A stretch of 64,000 nucleotides of DNA from an uncultured Prevotellaceae bacterium (GTDB lineage Bacteria; Bacteroidota; Bacteroidia; Bacteroidales; Bacteroidaceae). The notes beneath the pieces were generated by a model. It saw nothing but the letters and a program-made list of their open reading frames with translations, did no database searches and was not told where the DNA came from. Positions 16,475-27,039 of this stretch are shown here, in pieces (positions within the stretch are counted from its first letter, which is position 1; each line of letters begins with the position of its first letter). The stretch covers positions 1-64,000 of the forward strand of contig CACYXD010000001.1 in the NCBI GenBank assembly GCA_902778255.1. Reading direction: 5' to 3'. The position numbers were made by a program, and so were the translations under genes.

Positions 16475-17227
16475 TTATTTCAATCCGTTGAAAATCGAGA
16501 GCCAAATACCGCCCGCTGCGGCAAGGGGTGCGATTTCGAGGGTGCAAAAGTACAAAATTATTTGCAGAAAAAGACCATTTTGACGGAAAAAAGTGTTCCA
16601 AACCTTATAAAAAGACAATATTTTGTTCATTATAAGAACAAAAACGAGGCAAACAAGCAAAAAAAGGGCATCAACCTCGGAATATATCAGAAGGAATGCA
16701 ATGGGCAAAAACAGGATTGACGTGCAAGCAGTAATGAACACCTGAATGCCAAGAAAATGTTTCGACCGCCGCCTGCCAAAGAATACCACATTCGCCACAT
16801 ATTGTACGAATAATTTGACAAACAGATAGCCTAAGATATACAACGAGAAAAGCAGGATGGTCTCAACCTGATTGGGAAAGGTCTGATGGGGAGCCAGCAA
16901 CTGAACAGCAGGAATAAATGTTGAGATAGCCAGCAACAGGCATCCCATGACGATGATGGCCACTTGCAACAAATGCTCCTGCATGGTATAGTTCTCAATC
17001 TCATCGTCATGCGACTCATAGAAAAAACTACTCGTCTGGCGGATAAAGAACTGATAGGAGTGGGCTAATGCTACAATAAAAAAGACAAGACATCCCATCA
17101 GGATGAGATTCATGGTGCTGTCAAGACTCAGCAGTTCGGGTACTGGTTCTCCCACCACCCCAAAACTACTGCTGTGCACCGAATCGGCGCACAGCAATGA
17201 ATCGTTGACAAGAATCTTATAGTCCAA
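16475..17227 (-). CDS. DUF4271 integral membrane protein
   Basis: 250 residues with about six hydrophobic helices (around 42-60, 85-105, 120-145, 160-185, 190-205, 225-245) and an unusual non-hydrophobic N-terminal 35 residues. It matches the DUF4271 family typically found upstream of hemD in Bacteroidetes. Its start overlaps the end of metK by 11 bp, so it is translated from the same message. Biochemical role unknown. Confidence 0.8.
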   Translation of the reverse strand: MDYKILVNDSLLCADSVHSSSFGVVGEPVPELLSLDSTMNLILMGCLVFFIVALAHSYQFFIRQTSSFFYESHDDEIENYTMQEHLLQVAIIVMGCLLLAISTFIPAVQLLAPHQTFPNQVETILLFSLYILGYLFVKLFVQYVANVVFFGRRRSKHFLGIQVFITACTSILFLPIAFLLIYSEVDALFLLVCLVFVLIMNKILSFYKVWNTFFRQNGLFLQIILYFCTLEIAPLAAAGGIWLSIFNGLK

Positions 17228-18473
17228 ATGCCTGTCGGATATCGTTTACACGGTCCAGTTTCTCCCACGTAAAGAGTTCCACTTCCATCGTTTTCGTCTC
17301 GTGGTAATGACTGGTAAAGGTCTTCTTGATCACTTCTGACTGGCGACCCATATGGCCATAGGCTGCCGTCTCCAGATACATCGGCTGACGCAGTTTCAGT
17401 GTGCGCTCAATAGCTTTTGGACGCAGGTCGAAGAGGGTTTCAATCTTCTTGGCAATCTCACTGTCACTCATTTTTACACGAGAGCGACCATAGGTGTTGA
17501 CATAGATATTCATAGGCTTAGCCACACCGATGGCGTAGCTCACCTGCACCAGCATCTCGTCGGCCACACCAGCTGCCACCATGTTCTTGGCAATGTGGCG
17601 AGCGGCATAAGCTGCTGAGCGATCCACCTTTGAAGAGTCCTTACCACTGAAGGCACCGCCACCATGAGCGCCCTTGCCTCCGTAGGTATCAACGATGATC
17701 TTACGACCAGTCAGACCTGTGTCGCCATGAGGGCCACCAATAACGAACTTACCTGTGGGGTTCACGTAGTATTTGATGTCATCATTGAAGAGGGCCAACA
17801 CCTTTTCAGAGTGAATCTGTGCTTTCACACGGGGAATGAGAATATTGATGACGTCGTCCTTGATCTTTGCCAACATTTTCTCGTCTTCATCAAACTCATC
17901 GTGCTGTGTGGAAACCACAATGGTGTCAATGCGCTCTGGAATGCCGGCATCAGAATACTGTATGGTGACCTGACTCTTGGAGTCGGGACGCAGGTAGGGC
18001 ATCAACTTGCCTTCCTTGCGGATATCGGCCAGTGTACGCATAATGAGGTGGGCCAGGTCAAGGCTCACAGGCATATAGTTCTCCGTCTCGTTGGTGGCAT
18101 AGCCAAACATCATGCCCTGGTCGCCAGCACCTTGGTTCTCATCATCCTCACGGTCAACACCGCGGTTGATGTCGGCGCTCTGCTCATGAATGGCGGTGAG
18201 GATGCCGCAGGAGTTGCCGTCAAACTGATACTCTGCCTTGGTATAGCCAATCTTCTTGATGGTGTTGCGGGCAATGGTCTGCAGGTCTATATACACCTCG
18301 CTGCGCACCTCGCCCATGATGACCACCTGTCCGGTAGTCACGAAACTCTCGCAGGCCACACGAGCTTTGTCGTCGTAAGCCAAGAACTGGTCTAATATGG
18401 CATCTGAAATCTGATCGGCCACCTTATCGGGATGACCCTCAGAGACTGATTCTGAAGAAAATAGATATGACAT
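17217..18473 (-). CDS. metK: S-adenosylmethionine synthetase
   Basis: 418 residues. Makes SAM from ATP and methionine. Landmarks: [16 protein letters not shown] near residue 14 (ATP/metal site), [16 protein letters not shown] near residue 115, and the loop [19 protein letters not shown] near residue 270. First gene of a minus-strand block running to tyrS; it has its own promoter and a leader of only about 30 bases, too short for a SAM riboswitch. Confidence 0.97.
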   Translation of the reverse strand: MSYLFSSESVSEGHPDKVADQISDAILDQFLAYDDKARVACESFVTTGQVVIMGEVRSEVYIDLQTIARNTIKKIGYTKAEYQFDGNSCGILTAIHEQSADINRGVDREDDENQGAGDQGMMFGYATNETENYMPVSLDLAHLIMRTLADIRKEGKLMPYLRPDSKSQVTIQYSDAGIPERIDTIVVSTQHDEFDEDEKMLAKIKDDVINILIPRVKAQIHSEKVLALFNDDIKYYVNPTGKFVIGGPHGDTGLTGRKIIVDTYGGKGAHGGGAFSGKDSSKVDRSAAYAARHIAKNMVAAGVADEMLVQVSYAIGVAKPMNIYVNTYGRSRVKMSDSEIAKKIETLFDLRPKAIERTLKLRQPMYLETAAYGHMGRQSEVIKKTFTSHYHETKTMEVELFTWEKLDRVNDIRQAFGL

Positions 18474-18506
18474 ATTCTAAAAATAATGTTGTTTGATTTG
18501 AGGGTG

Positions 18507-18538
18507 CAAAGTTACTGAGTTTTTGCGAGATAGCCAAA
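18507..18538 (-). promoter_or_regulatory. metK promoter
   Basis: Minus-strand TTTG (18538-18535), 20 bp, TAACTTTG (18514-18507). Confidence 0.75.
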
Positions 18539-18556
18539 TTTCAGTCAGTATTTCGG

Positions 18557-19165
18557 TTAAAAACGATAAGACAGGGATACCCCCACACTTTTCGTTTCCC
18601 ACTGATAAGTAGGCACGATGACCATGTCATCTTCCTCATCCCAGCCAAGGATACGTTTCTCCACGGGCAGCAACCAATAGGCGATATGGGTGGAAAGGAT
18701 GCCGATGCCTGCTCCAGCTGCCACGTCATACCACCAATGGCGGTCGTTATAGACACGCAGACAGGCCACACCAAGGGCTGTTCCATAGGCCGCAATGCCC
18801 AGGCCTGTGCCATATTCCATACGAATCATTTCCGCCCCCATAAAAGCACGGGCAGCATGACCCGAAGGGAAGGATTTGTTGTCGGTGCCATCGGGACGAC
18901 GCTCATGGATGGTGTATTTCAGTCCGCCAGCCAATGCCGTCAGTGCGCAGAAGGCCGTTCCCGTAAGGAGCACACGATCCCTGCCGCTGTGCTTGGCCTC
19001 TACATCAAGCCATCCCAGGCCTAAACCTGCTGCCATAGGCACATACTGCACATAGTCGTCAATACGGGTGTGCTCATGGCGTTGACCGTCTGTCTGAGAC
19101 AAGGCTGTCCTGCTGAAGCACAGCAGGACAGCACATAGTATGGCTATTGTGACGTTTCTTGTCAT
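18557..19165 (-). CDS. PAP2 family phosphatase, exported
   Basis: 202 residues from the ATG at 19165, which begins a signal peptide (ITRN-type basic start, then LCAVLLCFSRTALSQ). An upstream ATG at 19207 would overlap the peptidase gene. The three PAP2 motifs are seen: K-Y-T-I-H-E-R-R-P, P-S-G-H-A, and R-V-Y-N-D-R-H-W-W-Y-D. Likely removes phosphate from a lipid or isoprenyl pyrophosphate at the periplasmic face. Starts 10 bp after the M16 peptidase, so co-transcription is likely. Confidence 0.82.
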   Translation of the reverse strand: MTRNVTIAILCAVLLCFSRTALSQTDGQRHEHTRIDDYVQYVPMAAGLGLGWLDVEAKHSGRDRVLLTGTAFCALTALAGGLKYTIHERRPDGTDNKSFPSGHAARAFMGAEMIRMEYGTGLGIAAYGTALGVACLRVYNDRHWWYDVAAGAGIGILSTHIAYWLLPVEKRILGWDEEDDMVIVPTYQWETKSVGVSLSYRF

Positions 19166-19175
19166 GTATTGTCGA

Positions 19176-21992
19176 TTACTCCTCAGGAAGCATGATGACC
19201 TCGGCACGGTTGCCTGGCTTCAGGAATTCCTTCATGAACTCAGCGATGGTCTCTGGCGTCTGTGCCTGAACCACAGCCTTATAGTTGGTGTGGGTATCAA
19301 TGCCGAACTTACGCATACGGTTCAGCTGGCGCAGCCAGTAGTTATTGGTCTTTGCCTGGTCGTCAACCTCTTTCAGCATATACTCTTTCACCTTGTTCAG
19401 CTTCTCGGCATCCACGCTCTTGACCATAGCCTCTACCTCTTCCTTCATGATCTTCGTGGCAACGTCGCCCTTCTCAGGTTTCATGGGGCAGTAAACCAGC
19501 AACTGGGTCAAGGTGCGGAAGTCGTCGCGCTGCATGCCAGACTGGGCCACAACACTATAGGCAGCTGAAGCCTCCTCGCGAATCTTCTCGGTATAGATCA
19601 TCGTGAGAATCTGTCCTACCATAGAGGTACGGATCATATTCTGCAGCGAATAGTTCATCTTGTCGTTCATCCAAGTCATCACGGCAATGGCCTTCGGTGT
19701 CTCCATCTTACGCTTGAAGTCGTTGATGACCTCGCCCTTGAAGTAGGTATCCACATCCTTGCCTTTTACGACTTTCTTCTGTGATGGCAGAGAACCCAGA
19801 TACTGCTCGATGAACGGACGGATGGTGGCCTCGTCATAGTTACCGATGATAGTAAAGGTGAAGGCAGCAGCATTGGCCGTCTGCTCCTTAGCCATCTGAA
19901 GGATGCGGTCGTAACTGACTTTCTGAAGATCTTCAGTAGTCATCGGTGCAAAACGCTTGTTGTGGCAAGAAAGGGTGAGGTGCAGGGAGTCATTGAATAC
20001 CGACTCGGGCTGCAGCAGCTTGTTCTTCAGCATCAGCTCAGTGGTCTTCATCATGTTGTCGTACGACTCCTGATCCTTATTGATATTGGTGAAGTAGAGG
20101 TAAACGAGTTGCAGCATCGTCTCTACGTCGGCAGGTGTGGACGAACCGTTGATATAGGCACGGTCAGCATCCAACGAGAGGCTTGCACCGGCAATCTTAC
20201 CAGCCAGAGCCTTCTCCAGTTCGGTATGTGAGAAATTACCCAGTCCGCTGGCCTCAATGACATCATCGAACATCTTGATATTGGCAAAGTCCTGCTCACC
20301 ATAGAGAGAACTGCCACCGAATCCCTCACCATAGAGGATCACCTGATCCTTCTTCAAGTCGGTCTTCTTCAAGATTACCTTCACGCCATTACTCAGTGTC
20401 AGTTCGTTGCTGTCGAATTTCAGACCTGAGAGTTCCTTGGTTATCTTGCCAGACTTAGGCAGGTTGGCGATAAGGGGCTCATTCTTCACATTATCCACGT
20501 AGGCCTCTACCTGAGTGGCACGGGCCTCATCGATAGCTTTCTTCAGGGAAGCCTCTGTAGGATAAACGGCACCATCCTTTTCCTGATTGAAGTTGAGAAC
20601 TACCATGTTAGAGTCCTTGTCCTCAAAGAACTGTGTCATCAGTTCGTTGACAGCCTCCAAAGGCAGAGCCGGTACCAGTTGCTTCATCACCTGATAATAG
20701 TCATCCAGACTGGGAATGGGCTCATTATCCAGATAGTTCTGCACATATTCGTTCACAAACTGCTTGTTGAAGCGCTTGTCCTTATTAGAATACTGTTTGT
20801 CCAACTGACTAGTGAAGTTAGACTTGTAACGCTGATACTCCGTGGCAGTAAAGCCAAACTGTGCAGCACGACGAGCCTCGATGAAAGCGGCCTTCAAAGC
20901 AGCCTCGGTCTGACCCTCCTTCGGCAGTACGCTTACCTCAAAGGCATCCTTGGTCTTTGACAACAAGTACTCACCATAGCCCACGCTACCCTGCAGATAG
21001 GGGCAGTCGGCTTTCTGAGCCAGTTCTGCCAGACGGTCATTGAGCATACCCAAGCAGGCATTTTTCAGGTAATCGATAATCAGATACTGCATATTAGCCT
21101 TGATCTCATCAGGGATAGGATCGGTCTTGAACATCAGTTCTACGATGCTGTACTGCATCTCTTTGTCCTTATCGACCACGATGATGGTCTCCTGATTGTC
21201 AGGTACGGCCTCAGCCACGACAGCAGCAGGGTTAGCTGGCATCTTGATGGGGGCAAAGAGGTTCTTGATCTTCTGCTCTACCTTGTCCACGTCAACATCA
21301 CCTACGACAATGATAGCCTGATTGTCAGGACGATACCACTTCTCGTAATAGGCACGCAATGCCTCGGGCTTGAAGTTGTCGATAATCTCCATCGTACCGA
21401 TAGGCATACGGTAGCCATATTTTGAGTTAGGATACAGTCGGGGCAGGTCACGCTCCAGCATTCGCTGCTGAGCACTGGTGCGCAGGCGCCACTCCTCATG
21501 AATCACGCCACGCTCCTTGTCAATCTCGTCGGCCTCAAGCAGCAAACCGTCGGCCCAGTCATGCAGGATAAGCAGACAAGAGTCAATGATACCCTCGCGG
21601 GTGGTGGGCACATTAGAGATGTTGTAGACCGTCTGGTCGATTGAAGTATAGGCATTCAGGTCATGTCCGAACTTCACGCCGATAGTCTCACACCATTTCA
21701 CGATGCCGTTTCCTTTGAAGTTCTCTGTACCATTGAAACACATATGCTCCAAGAAGTGAGCCAGGCCACGCTGGTCATCGTTCTCCTGGATAGAACCCAC
21801 GCGCTGAGCGATATAGAATTCAGCCCGCTGTTCGGGCCACGCATTGTGACGGATGTAGTAAGTCAGTCCGTTGTCCAGTTTACCAATCTTCACATCGGAA
21901 TCAACTGGGATGGCAGGCATCTGCTGTGCCATCGTTGTTGTGACACCAGCTACGAAGAGCATGGTGATAACAAACAGTTTCTTGAAATTCAT
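19176..21992 (-). CDS. M16 family zinc metallopeptidase (PqqL-like)
   Basis: 938 residues with a signal peptide (MNFKKLFVITMLFVAGVTTTMAQ). The inverted zinc motif H79-F-L-E82-H83 of the M16 family lies in the first domain, and a second, catalytically inactive M16 domain follows (DQVILYGEGFGGSSLYG... from about residue 530). Periplasmic peptidases of this size degrade peptides in a closed two-half chamber. ATGs at 22004 and 22061 are also in frame; the promoter-like TAATTTTG at 22035-22028 rules out the longest. Confidence 0.88.
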   Translation of the reverse strand: MNFKKLFVITMLFVAGVTTTMAQQMPAIPVDSDVKIGKLDNGLTYYIRHNAWPEQRAEFYIAQRVGSIQENDDQRGLAHFLEHMCFNGTENFKGNGIVKWCETIGVKFGHDLNAYTSIDQTVYNISNVPTTREGIIDSCLLILHDWADGLLLEADEIDKERGVIHEEWRLRTSAQQRMLERDLPRLYPNSKYGYRMPIGTMEIIDNFKPEALRAYYEKWYRPDNQAIIVVGDVDVDKVEQKIKNLFAPIKMPANPAAVVAEAVPDNQETIIVVDKDKEMQYSIVELMFKTDPIPDEIKANMQYLIIDYLKNACLGMLNDRLAELAQKADCPYLQGSVGYGEYLLSKTKDAFEVSVLPKEGQTEAALKAAFIEARRAAQFGFTATEYQRYKSNFTSQLDKQYSNKDKRFNKQFVNEYVQNYLDNEPIPSLDDYYQVMKQLVPALPLEAVNELMTQFFEDKDSNMVVLNFNQEKDGAVYPTEASLKKAIDEARATQVEAYVDNVKNEPLIANLPKSGKITKELSGLKFDSNELTLSNGVKVILKKTDLKKDQVILYGEGFGGSSLYGEQDFANIKMFDDVIEASGLGNFSHTELEKALAGKIAGASLSLDADRAYINGSSTPADVETMLQLVYLYFTNINKDQESYDNMMKTTELMLKNKLLQPESVFNDSLHLTLSCHNKRFAPMTTEDLQKVSYDRILQMAKEQTANAAAFTFTIIGNYDEATIRPFIEQYLGSLPSQKKVVKGKDVDTYFKGEVINDFKRKMETPKAIAVMTWMNDKMNYSLQNMIRTSMVGQILTMIYTEKIREEASAAYSVVAQSGMQRDDFRTLTQLLVYCPMKPEKGDVATKIMKEEVEAMVKSVDAEKLNKVKEYMLKEVDDQAKTNNYWLRQLNRMRKFGIDTHTNYKAVVQAQTPETIAEFMKEFLKPGNRAEVIMLPEE

Positions 21993-22103
21993 TGTCGATA
22001 ACATATTAAAAACATAAAATATGACCGCAAAATTACTCATTTCATGAGACTTTGCGGCCATATCGCCTCCTTAATTAATTATTTTTATACATTTTTTTAG
22101 CAA

Positions 22104-23609
22104 TCAAATGATATGCAGCATACCAATGAGGTAAACAAGTCCAAAGCCCAGTACCATTGATATGCAACCCACAATGATGCCAATCTTTGCCATATCCTTC
22201 TGCTGAACCAGGTTGGTAGAGAAAGCCAGTGCGTTTGGCGGAGTTGAGATGGGCAGGATCATAGCACTTGATGCTGCAATGGCTACACCGATAAGCACGG
22301 TGGGCGTGCCACCGATAGGAGCCAGTTTGTCGCCCATAGCTCCACAGACAATAGCCAGGATAGGCATAAGCAGGGCTGCTGTAGCTGAGTTTGAAATGAA
22401 GTTACTGAGCAGGTAACAGATAGCACCACCCAGAATCAGGATGAACAAGGGCGAGAACTCTGCAAAGGGAATACTTGCAACGGCATTCTCGGCCAGTCCT
22501 GACTTATTCAGACCATAGCCCAATGCAAAACCACCGGCCACCATCCAGATCACACTCCAGTTGATTTGCTCCAAGTCACGTTTATTAACAACACCCGTCA
22601 GCGCAAAGACACAGAAAGGTATCATAGCCACAGTGTAAGAGTTGATACCCGTTACACGGTCCAGAAGCCAGAGGATGACAGTAACAAAGAACGTGACGAT
22701 AACAACATTAGACTGAAAGCCCTTTTTCATCTCACCGTCAATCTTCAGTTCAATGGTCTTCTGTGTAAAGGGGAACATCTTTCTCAGGATGAACCAGCTG
22801 ATGAGAAGCAATACAATGACCAGTGGGAACATGAACATCATCCACTGACCGAAGCCCAGACCCAAGTTCAGACCCTCAGGATCGTTCAGGTATTTCAGGG
22901 CGATAGTGTTAGGAGGGGTACCGATAGGCGTTCCCATACCACCCAGATTGGCGGCAACAGGAATACTCAGAGCCAGCGCGACACGACCCTTTCCTTCAGG
23001 GGGCAACTGACGGAACACGGGAGTCAGGAAGGTGAGCATCATAGCAGCTGTAGCCGTATTGCTGACGAACATCGAGAACAAACCCGTGATAAGCAGGAAT
23101 CCCAGCAATACCATCTCGCTACGCTTTCCGAAAGGCTTCAGCAATACCTTGGCCAACTGCGCGTCAAGACCAGTCTTCGTAGCGGCGATTGCCAAGACGA
23201 AGCCACCGATGAACAACATAATGACGGGGTCGGCAAATGTGGCCATCACACCTTTATAAGAAAGCAGCGGACCGACTTCCTCTTCATTGACCATCGGCAA
23301 GATGCCACTGTCCGTGCAGAACAAGAGCATACCCACGATAACGGCCACCGACGTAGCCCATGAGGAAACAATTTCCAAGATCCACATCAGCGTGGCGAAG
23401 GCGAAGATAGCGATGACGCGCTGTTGGATAACTGTGAGGTTTTGAATACCATACCACTCAGCCGGCATGTTCCAAAGCAGCAGTGTGACCAATGTCACAA
23501 TAGCTATCTTGATGACACGCATTGTGGCATTGCTTGGGTGATACTTATGATTGTGGCGGAATTCACGGGCCGCCTCTACGATGTGTAGCCCCCTGTAATT
23601 AGTCAACAT
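22104..23609 (-). CDS. DASS/SLC13 family sodium-coupled anion (dicarboxylate) symporter
   Basis: 501 residues, about 11-12 membrane helices. The two inverted-repeat signatures of the family are present: V-S-N-T-A-T-A-A-M-M in the first half and I-S-N-S-A-T-A-A-L-L in the second, each with a downstream proline-rich loop (GTPIGTPPN and STPPNALAFS). Expected substrate is a di- or tricarboxylate such as succinate with sodium; specificity cannot be read. It lies beside korAB, which handles 2-oxoglutarate, a plausible metabolic neighbour. Confidence 0.88.
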   Translation of the reverse strand: MLTNYRGLHIVEAAREFRHNHKYHPSNATMRVIKIAIVTLVTLLLWNMPAEWYGIQNLTVIQQRVIAIFAFATLMWILEIVSSWATSVAVIVGMLLFCTDSGILPMVNEEEVGPLLSYKGVMATFADPVIMLFIGGFVLAIAATKTGLDAQLAKVLLKPFGKRSEMVLLGFLLITGLFSMFVSNTATAAMMLTFLTPVFRQLPPEGKGRVALALSIPVAANLGGMGTPIGTPPNTIALKYLNDPEGLNLGLGFGQWMMFMFPLVIVLLLISWFILRKMFPFTQKTIELKIDGEMKKGFQSNVVIVTFFVTVILWLLDRVTGINSYTVAMIPFCVFALTGVVNKRDLEQINWSVIWMVAGGFALGYGLNKSGLAENAVASIPFAEFSPLFILILGGAICYLLSNFISNSATAALLMPILAIVCGAMGDKLAPIGGTPTVLIGVAIAASSAMILPISTPPNALAFSTNLVQQKDMAKIGIIVGCISMVLGFGLVYLIGMLHII

Positions 23610-23724
23610 ATTTCTTTTTTAGGTGTTTGTGGTTGCAAAATCGCGTGCAAAGGTAGCAAATAATTAATAATTGAGAATTGGGAATAGGGACCTAAAAAGT
23701 GGATGTTGTATTTAAAAACTCAAA

Positions 23725-23759
23725 AAACTTCCTCAAAACTGTGCGTTTTGAGGAAGTTT
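23725..23759 (-). terminator. Strong terminator after korAB
   Basis: Fifteen-base perfect arms AAACTTCCTCAAAAC / GTTTTGAGGAAGTTT, loop of five. Read on the minus strand it is followed by TTTTTGAGTTTTT. Two more palindromes lie between it and korB: GAGTTTGCAAACTC (23768-23781) and CAGAGCGAAT/ATTCGCTCTG (23828-23849). Confidence 0.75.
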
Positions 23760-23856
23760 GTAAAGTGGAGTTTGCAAACTCGCTATTATTTGACTTGAAA
23801 CTCCGTTTCGAGTTCGCTCACGTTCGACAGAGCGAATCTATTCGCTCTGTTCTCAC

Positions 23857-24864
23857 TTACTCGCGAACTTCCCAGATATCGTTGGTCTCGAGCAGCTCCT
23901 CGAAGTTGTGATACTTTTTCTGAGCGCTTACCTCAGCCAGCTGTGCGTGAACAGCATCGTTGTAGGTAGGAGCCTCTACATCGCGGATAACACCCAGTGC
24001 GATGGGGAATCCATCCTCGGGAGTCATCATGGCGAGCTTCAGCTGCAGGGTGTTGTCCTCGCAGTGAGCATCGTGAACCAGTACATCGTCGATGGTATAG
24101 CCATCCTTGCCGATCTCTACAACCTTCAGTCCGAAGCCCTGCTGAACCAGTCCGAACTCATTGTTCTCGCCGAATACCAGCTTCTCGCCGTGCTTGACGT
24201 AGATGGCGTTCTTCTTACGACCCTCGTTGTTGTAAACTACATCGTGGCAGTGGTCGTTGAAGATCACACAGTTCTGCAGAACCTCAGTTACGCTGGCACC
24301 CTTGTGCTCGTAAGCAGCCTTCAGCACCTCTACTGTACCCTTGGCATCGGTAGCCACGCAGCGTGCGAAGAAGTGTCCGCGTGCACCAAAGCAGAGCTCA
24401 GCTGGGCGGAATGGATCCTCTACAGTGCCGTAAGGGCTCGACTTAGATACGAAGCCACGAGGTGAGGTAGGTGAGTACTGACCCTTGGTCAGACCGTAGA
24501 TACGGTTGTTGAGCAGGATCATGTTGAGGTCGATGTTACGACGGTTGGCATGAATAAAGTGGTTACCACCGATAGCCAGTCCGTCGCCATCACCCGATAC
24601 CTGCCATACGGTCAGGTTGGGGTTAGCCACCTTAGCGCCAGTAGCGATGGCAGCAGCACGACCGTGGATGGTGTTCATGCCGTAGGTAGCCATGTAGTGG
24701 GGCAGACGGCTGGAACAACCGATACCAGAGATAACTGCTACGTTCTCGGGAGCTACGCCAATCTCGGCCATAGCCTTATGGAGTGAAGCCAGGAAGAAGT
24801 GGTCGCCGCAACCAGGGCACCAACGAGGCTGGCCTTTCTTAAAATCTTGTGCTGTATAACTCAT
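23857..24864 (-). CDS. korB: 2-oxoglutarate:ferredoxin oxidoreductase, beta subunit
   Basis: 335 residues. Thiamine-pyrophosphate-binding subunit that, with KorA, converts 2-oxoglutarate to succinyl-CoA with ferredoxin reduction, or runs in reverse. The TPP motif G-D-G-D-G-L-A-I-G-G-N-H ... L-N-N is near residues 90-125, and the W-C-P-G-C-G-D cluster typical of KorB is near residue 15. Only 6 bp after korA. Confidence 0.93.
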   Translation of the reverse strand: MSYTAQDFKKGQPRWCPGCGDHFFLASLHKAMAEIGVAPENVAVISGIGCSSRLPHYMATYGMNTIHGRAAAIATGAKVANPNLTVWQVSGDGDGLAIGGNHFIHANRRNIDLNMILLNNRIYGLTKGQYSPTSPRGFVSKSSPYGTVEDPFRPAELCFGARGHFFARCVATDAKGTVEVLKAAYEHKGASVTEVLQNCVIFNDHCHDVVYNNEGRKKNAIYVKHGEKLVFGENNEFGLVQQGFGLKVVEIGKDGYTIDDVLVHDAHCEDNTLQLKLAMMTPEDGFPIALGVIRDVEAPTYNDAVHAQLAEVSAQKKYHNFEELLETNDIWEVRE

Positions 24865-24870
24865 AATAGT

Positions 24871-26748
24871 TTACTTCTTTAAAATGTCCTCGAATGCGTT
24901 CACTAACTCTTCTACTACGAATGGCTGACCCTTTACCTGGTTGAACTGGTAAGGTACGAAGCCGTCGACCTTCATGCGGAGGTAGGCAGCGAGCTGACCC
25001 ATGTTCTGCTCGGCTACAACCACCTTCTTGTATTTTGTGAGTACGTCGGCAGTGTTCTTTGGCAGTGGGTTCAGATACTTGAACTGAGCCTGAGCTACCT
25101 TGTAACCCTTAGCACGGAGCTCGTCCATAGCAGAGTGCAGGTGGCCATAGGTAGAACCGAAGCCTACAATCAGCAGGTCGGCATCCTGTACGTCGCCGTC
25201 AACTTCGAGGTCGGGCACCTGGATCTTTTCTATCTTTTCCTGACGTAAGCGCGTCATCAGGTCGTGGTTCTCTGGGTTGGTAGAGATAGCGCCAGTATTT
25301 GAGTCCTTCTCCAGTCCACCGAGGATGTGATCAAAGCCCTCGCGACCAGGAACAGCCCAGTAGCGGGTTCCGTTCTCAGCACGCATGTATGGCGTCCACT
25401 TACCCTTCAGTTCCTCAGGAACGTATGGAGGATTGATGGCATCGAGCTGTGCCATCTGAGGCAGTTTGAATGCACCAGAACCATTAGCGATATAAGCATC
25501 AGTGAGCAACACCACAGGCGTCATGTGCTCGAGGGCTATCTTGGCAGCCTGATAAGCAGCGTCGAAGCAGTCGGCAGGACTGGTAGCAGCCATTACTGGC
25601 ATTGGGCTCTCACCGTTACGTCCGAACAGAGCCTGCAGCAGGTCGGTCTGCTCACTCTTGGTTGGCAGACCAGTAGCAGGACCACCACGCTGTACGTCGA
25701 GGACAACCAATGGAAGCTCCATGATCACAGCCAGGTTCATAGCCTCACTCTTCAAGCAGATACCAGGACCAGATGTTGAGGTAACACCGAGTGCCCCTGC
25801 GAACGAAGCGCCGAGTGCTGATGCGCAACCGCTGATCTCGTCCTCGCACTGAACGGTGATGACGCCGCACGACTTGTGCTTAGAGAGCTCGTGCAGCACA
25901 TCAGTAGCAGGTGTGATAGGATAAGAACCCAGGTAGAGGCGCAGACCAGCCTTCTCGGCAGCTGCGATGAAACCATAGGCTGTAGCCTTGTTACCTGTGA
26001 TGTCCATATAGCGTCCAGGAGTCTTCTCCTTGGTTTCTACGCGATAAACATTGATGGCACTTGAGTGAGTGTTGTGTCCGTAGTCCCATCCAGCCTGGAT
26101 AACCTTGATGTTAGCCTCGGCAATAGCGGGCTTCTTGGCGAATTTCTCCTTCAGGAAGTTGCCTACGAGGTTCAGGTCGCGGTCGAAGAGCCAGCAAACG
26201 AGTCCGAGAGCGAACATATTGCGGCACTTCAGCATGGCCTTGTTGTCCATTCCGCTGTCAGCCAGACAGTCCTTAACCATAGTGGTAAGTGGGCACTGGA
26301 TTACGCGGTCTGGATCGATACCCATCTCGCCGAGGTAATCCTCTGTCTTGAACTGAGCCTTCTCCAGATCCTTGGGGCCAAACGAGTCGGTGTCGATGAT
26401 GATGGTTGCATTGGGCTTGGCATAGCGATACTGCGTCTTCAGTGCAGCAGCGTTCATAGCCACCAGTACATCGCACTTGTCACCAGGGGTGTACACCTTT
26501 CCGGCACCGATGTGTACCTGAAAGCCAGATACACCCGTAAGCGAACCTTGCGGGGCGCGGATATCAGCGGGATAGTCTGGGAATGTTGAGATACCGTTAC
26601 CTACGGTAGCAGAGACCGTAGAGAAAATGTTGCCGGCGAGCTGCATACCGTCGCCAGAGTCACCTGAAAAACGCACGACCACCTGGTCGAGCTCCTTCAC
26701 TTCCATTTGTCCTTCGCCTTGCGAAGTGACCTTGTCGTTTACAGCCAT
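24871..26748 (-). CDS. korA: 2-oxoglutarate:ferredoxin oxidoreductase, fused gamma-alpha subunit
   Basis: 625 residues from the ATG at 26748; the frame extends 20 codons further up but across the promoter. Residues about 20-195 are the gamma domain (RFSGDSGDGMQLAGNI). Residues 215-600 are the pyrimidine-binding alpha domain (YPITPATDVLHELSK ... QCEDEISGCASALGASFAGA). The fused arrangement is common in Bacteroidetes. A -7 box TACCTTTG sits at 26796-26789 on the minus strand. No separate ferredoxin (delta) gene is adjacent. Confidence 0.93.
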   Translation of the reverse strand: MAVNDKVTSQGEGQMEVKELDQVVVRFSGDSGDGMQLAGNIFSTVSATVGNGISTFPDYPADIRAPQGSLTGVSGFQVHIGAGKVYTPGDKCDVLVAMNAAALKTQYRYAKPNATIIIDTDSFGPKDLEKAQFKTEDYLGEMGIDPDRVIQCPLTTMVKDCLADSGMDNKAMLKCRNMFALGLVCWLFDRDLNLVGNFLKEKFAKKPAIAEANIKVIQAGWDYGHNTHSSAINVYRVETKEKTPGRYMDITGNKATAYGFIAAAEKAGLRLYLGSYPITPATDVLHELSKHKSCGVITVQCEDEISGCASALGASFAGALGVTSTSGPGICLKSEAMNLAVIMELPLVVLDVQRGGPATGLPTKSEQTDLLQALFGRNGESPMPVMAATSPADCFDAAYQAAKIALEHMTPVVLLTDAYIANGSGAFKLPQMAQLDAINPPYVPEELKGKWTPYMRAENGTRYWAVPGREGFDHILGGLEKDSNTGAISTNPENHDLMTRLRQEKIEKIQVPDLEVDGDVQDADLLIVGFGSTYGHLHSAMDELRAKGYKVAQAQFKYLNPLPKNTADVLTKYKKVVVAEQNMGQLAAYLRMKVDGFVPYQFNQVKGQPFVVEELVNAFEDILKK

Positions 26749-27039
26749 AATGCTAGTTATTTGTAATCCGAAAATCAAAATTTGCGTGCAAAGGTAGTAA
26801 AATTTCAATGAAGTGCATACAAAAAAGTGAATAAATTTTACGAAAGCGGTGCTTTTTATGCATAAATCAAGTCGTATATAAATAAAAATGCATTGTTATA
26901 CATTACATACAACATGGCCGATTGACAAAAAGACACTTAAATAAAACTAATTTTTGGGGGCGATTGGTGTTGGTGTCAAGGAAAATGATTAATTTTGCAC
27001 GCAATTTTTGAATTATACATTATTATACATAAAAGAAAC

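Noticed and set aside
18474..18506. SAM riboswitch before metK
   Set aside because: The predicted leader is only about 30 bases.
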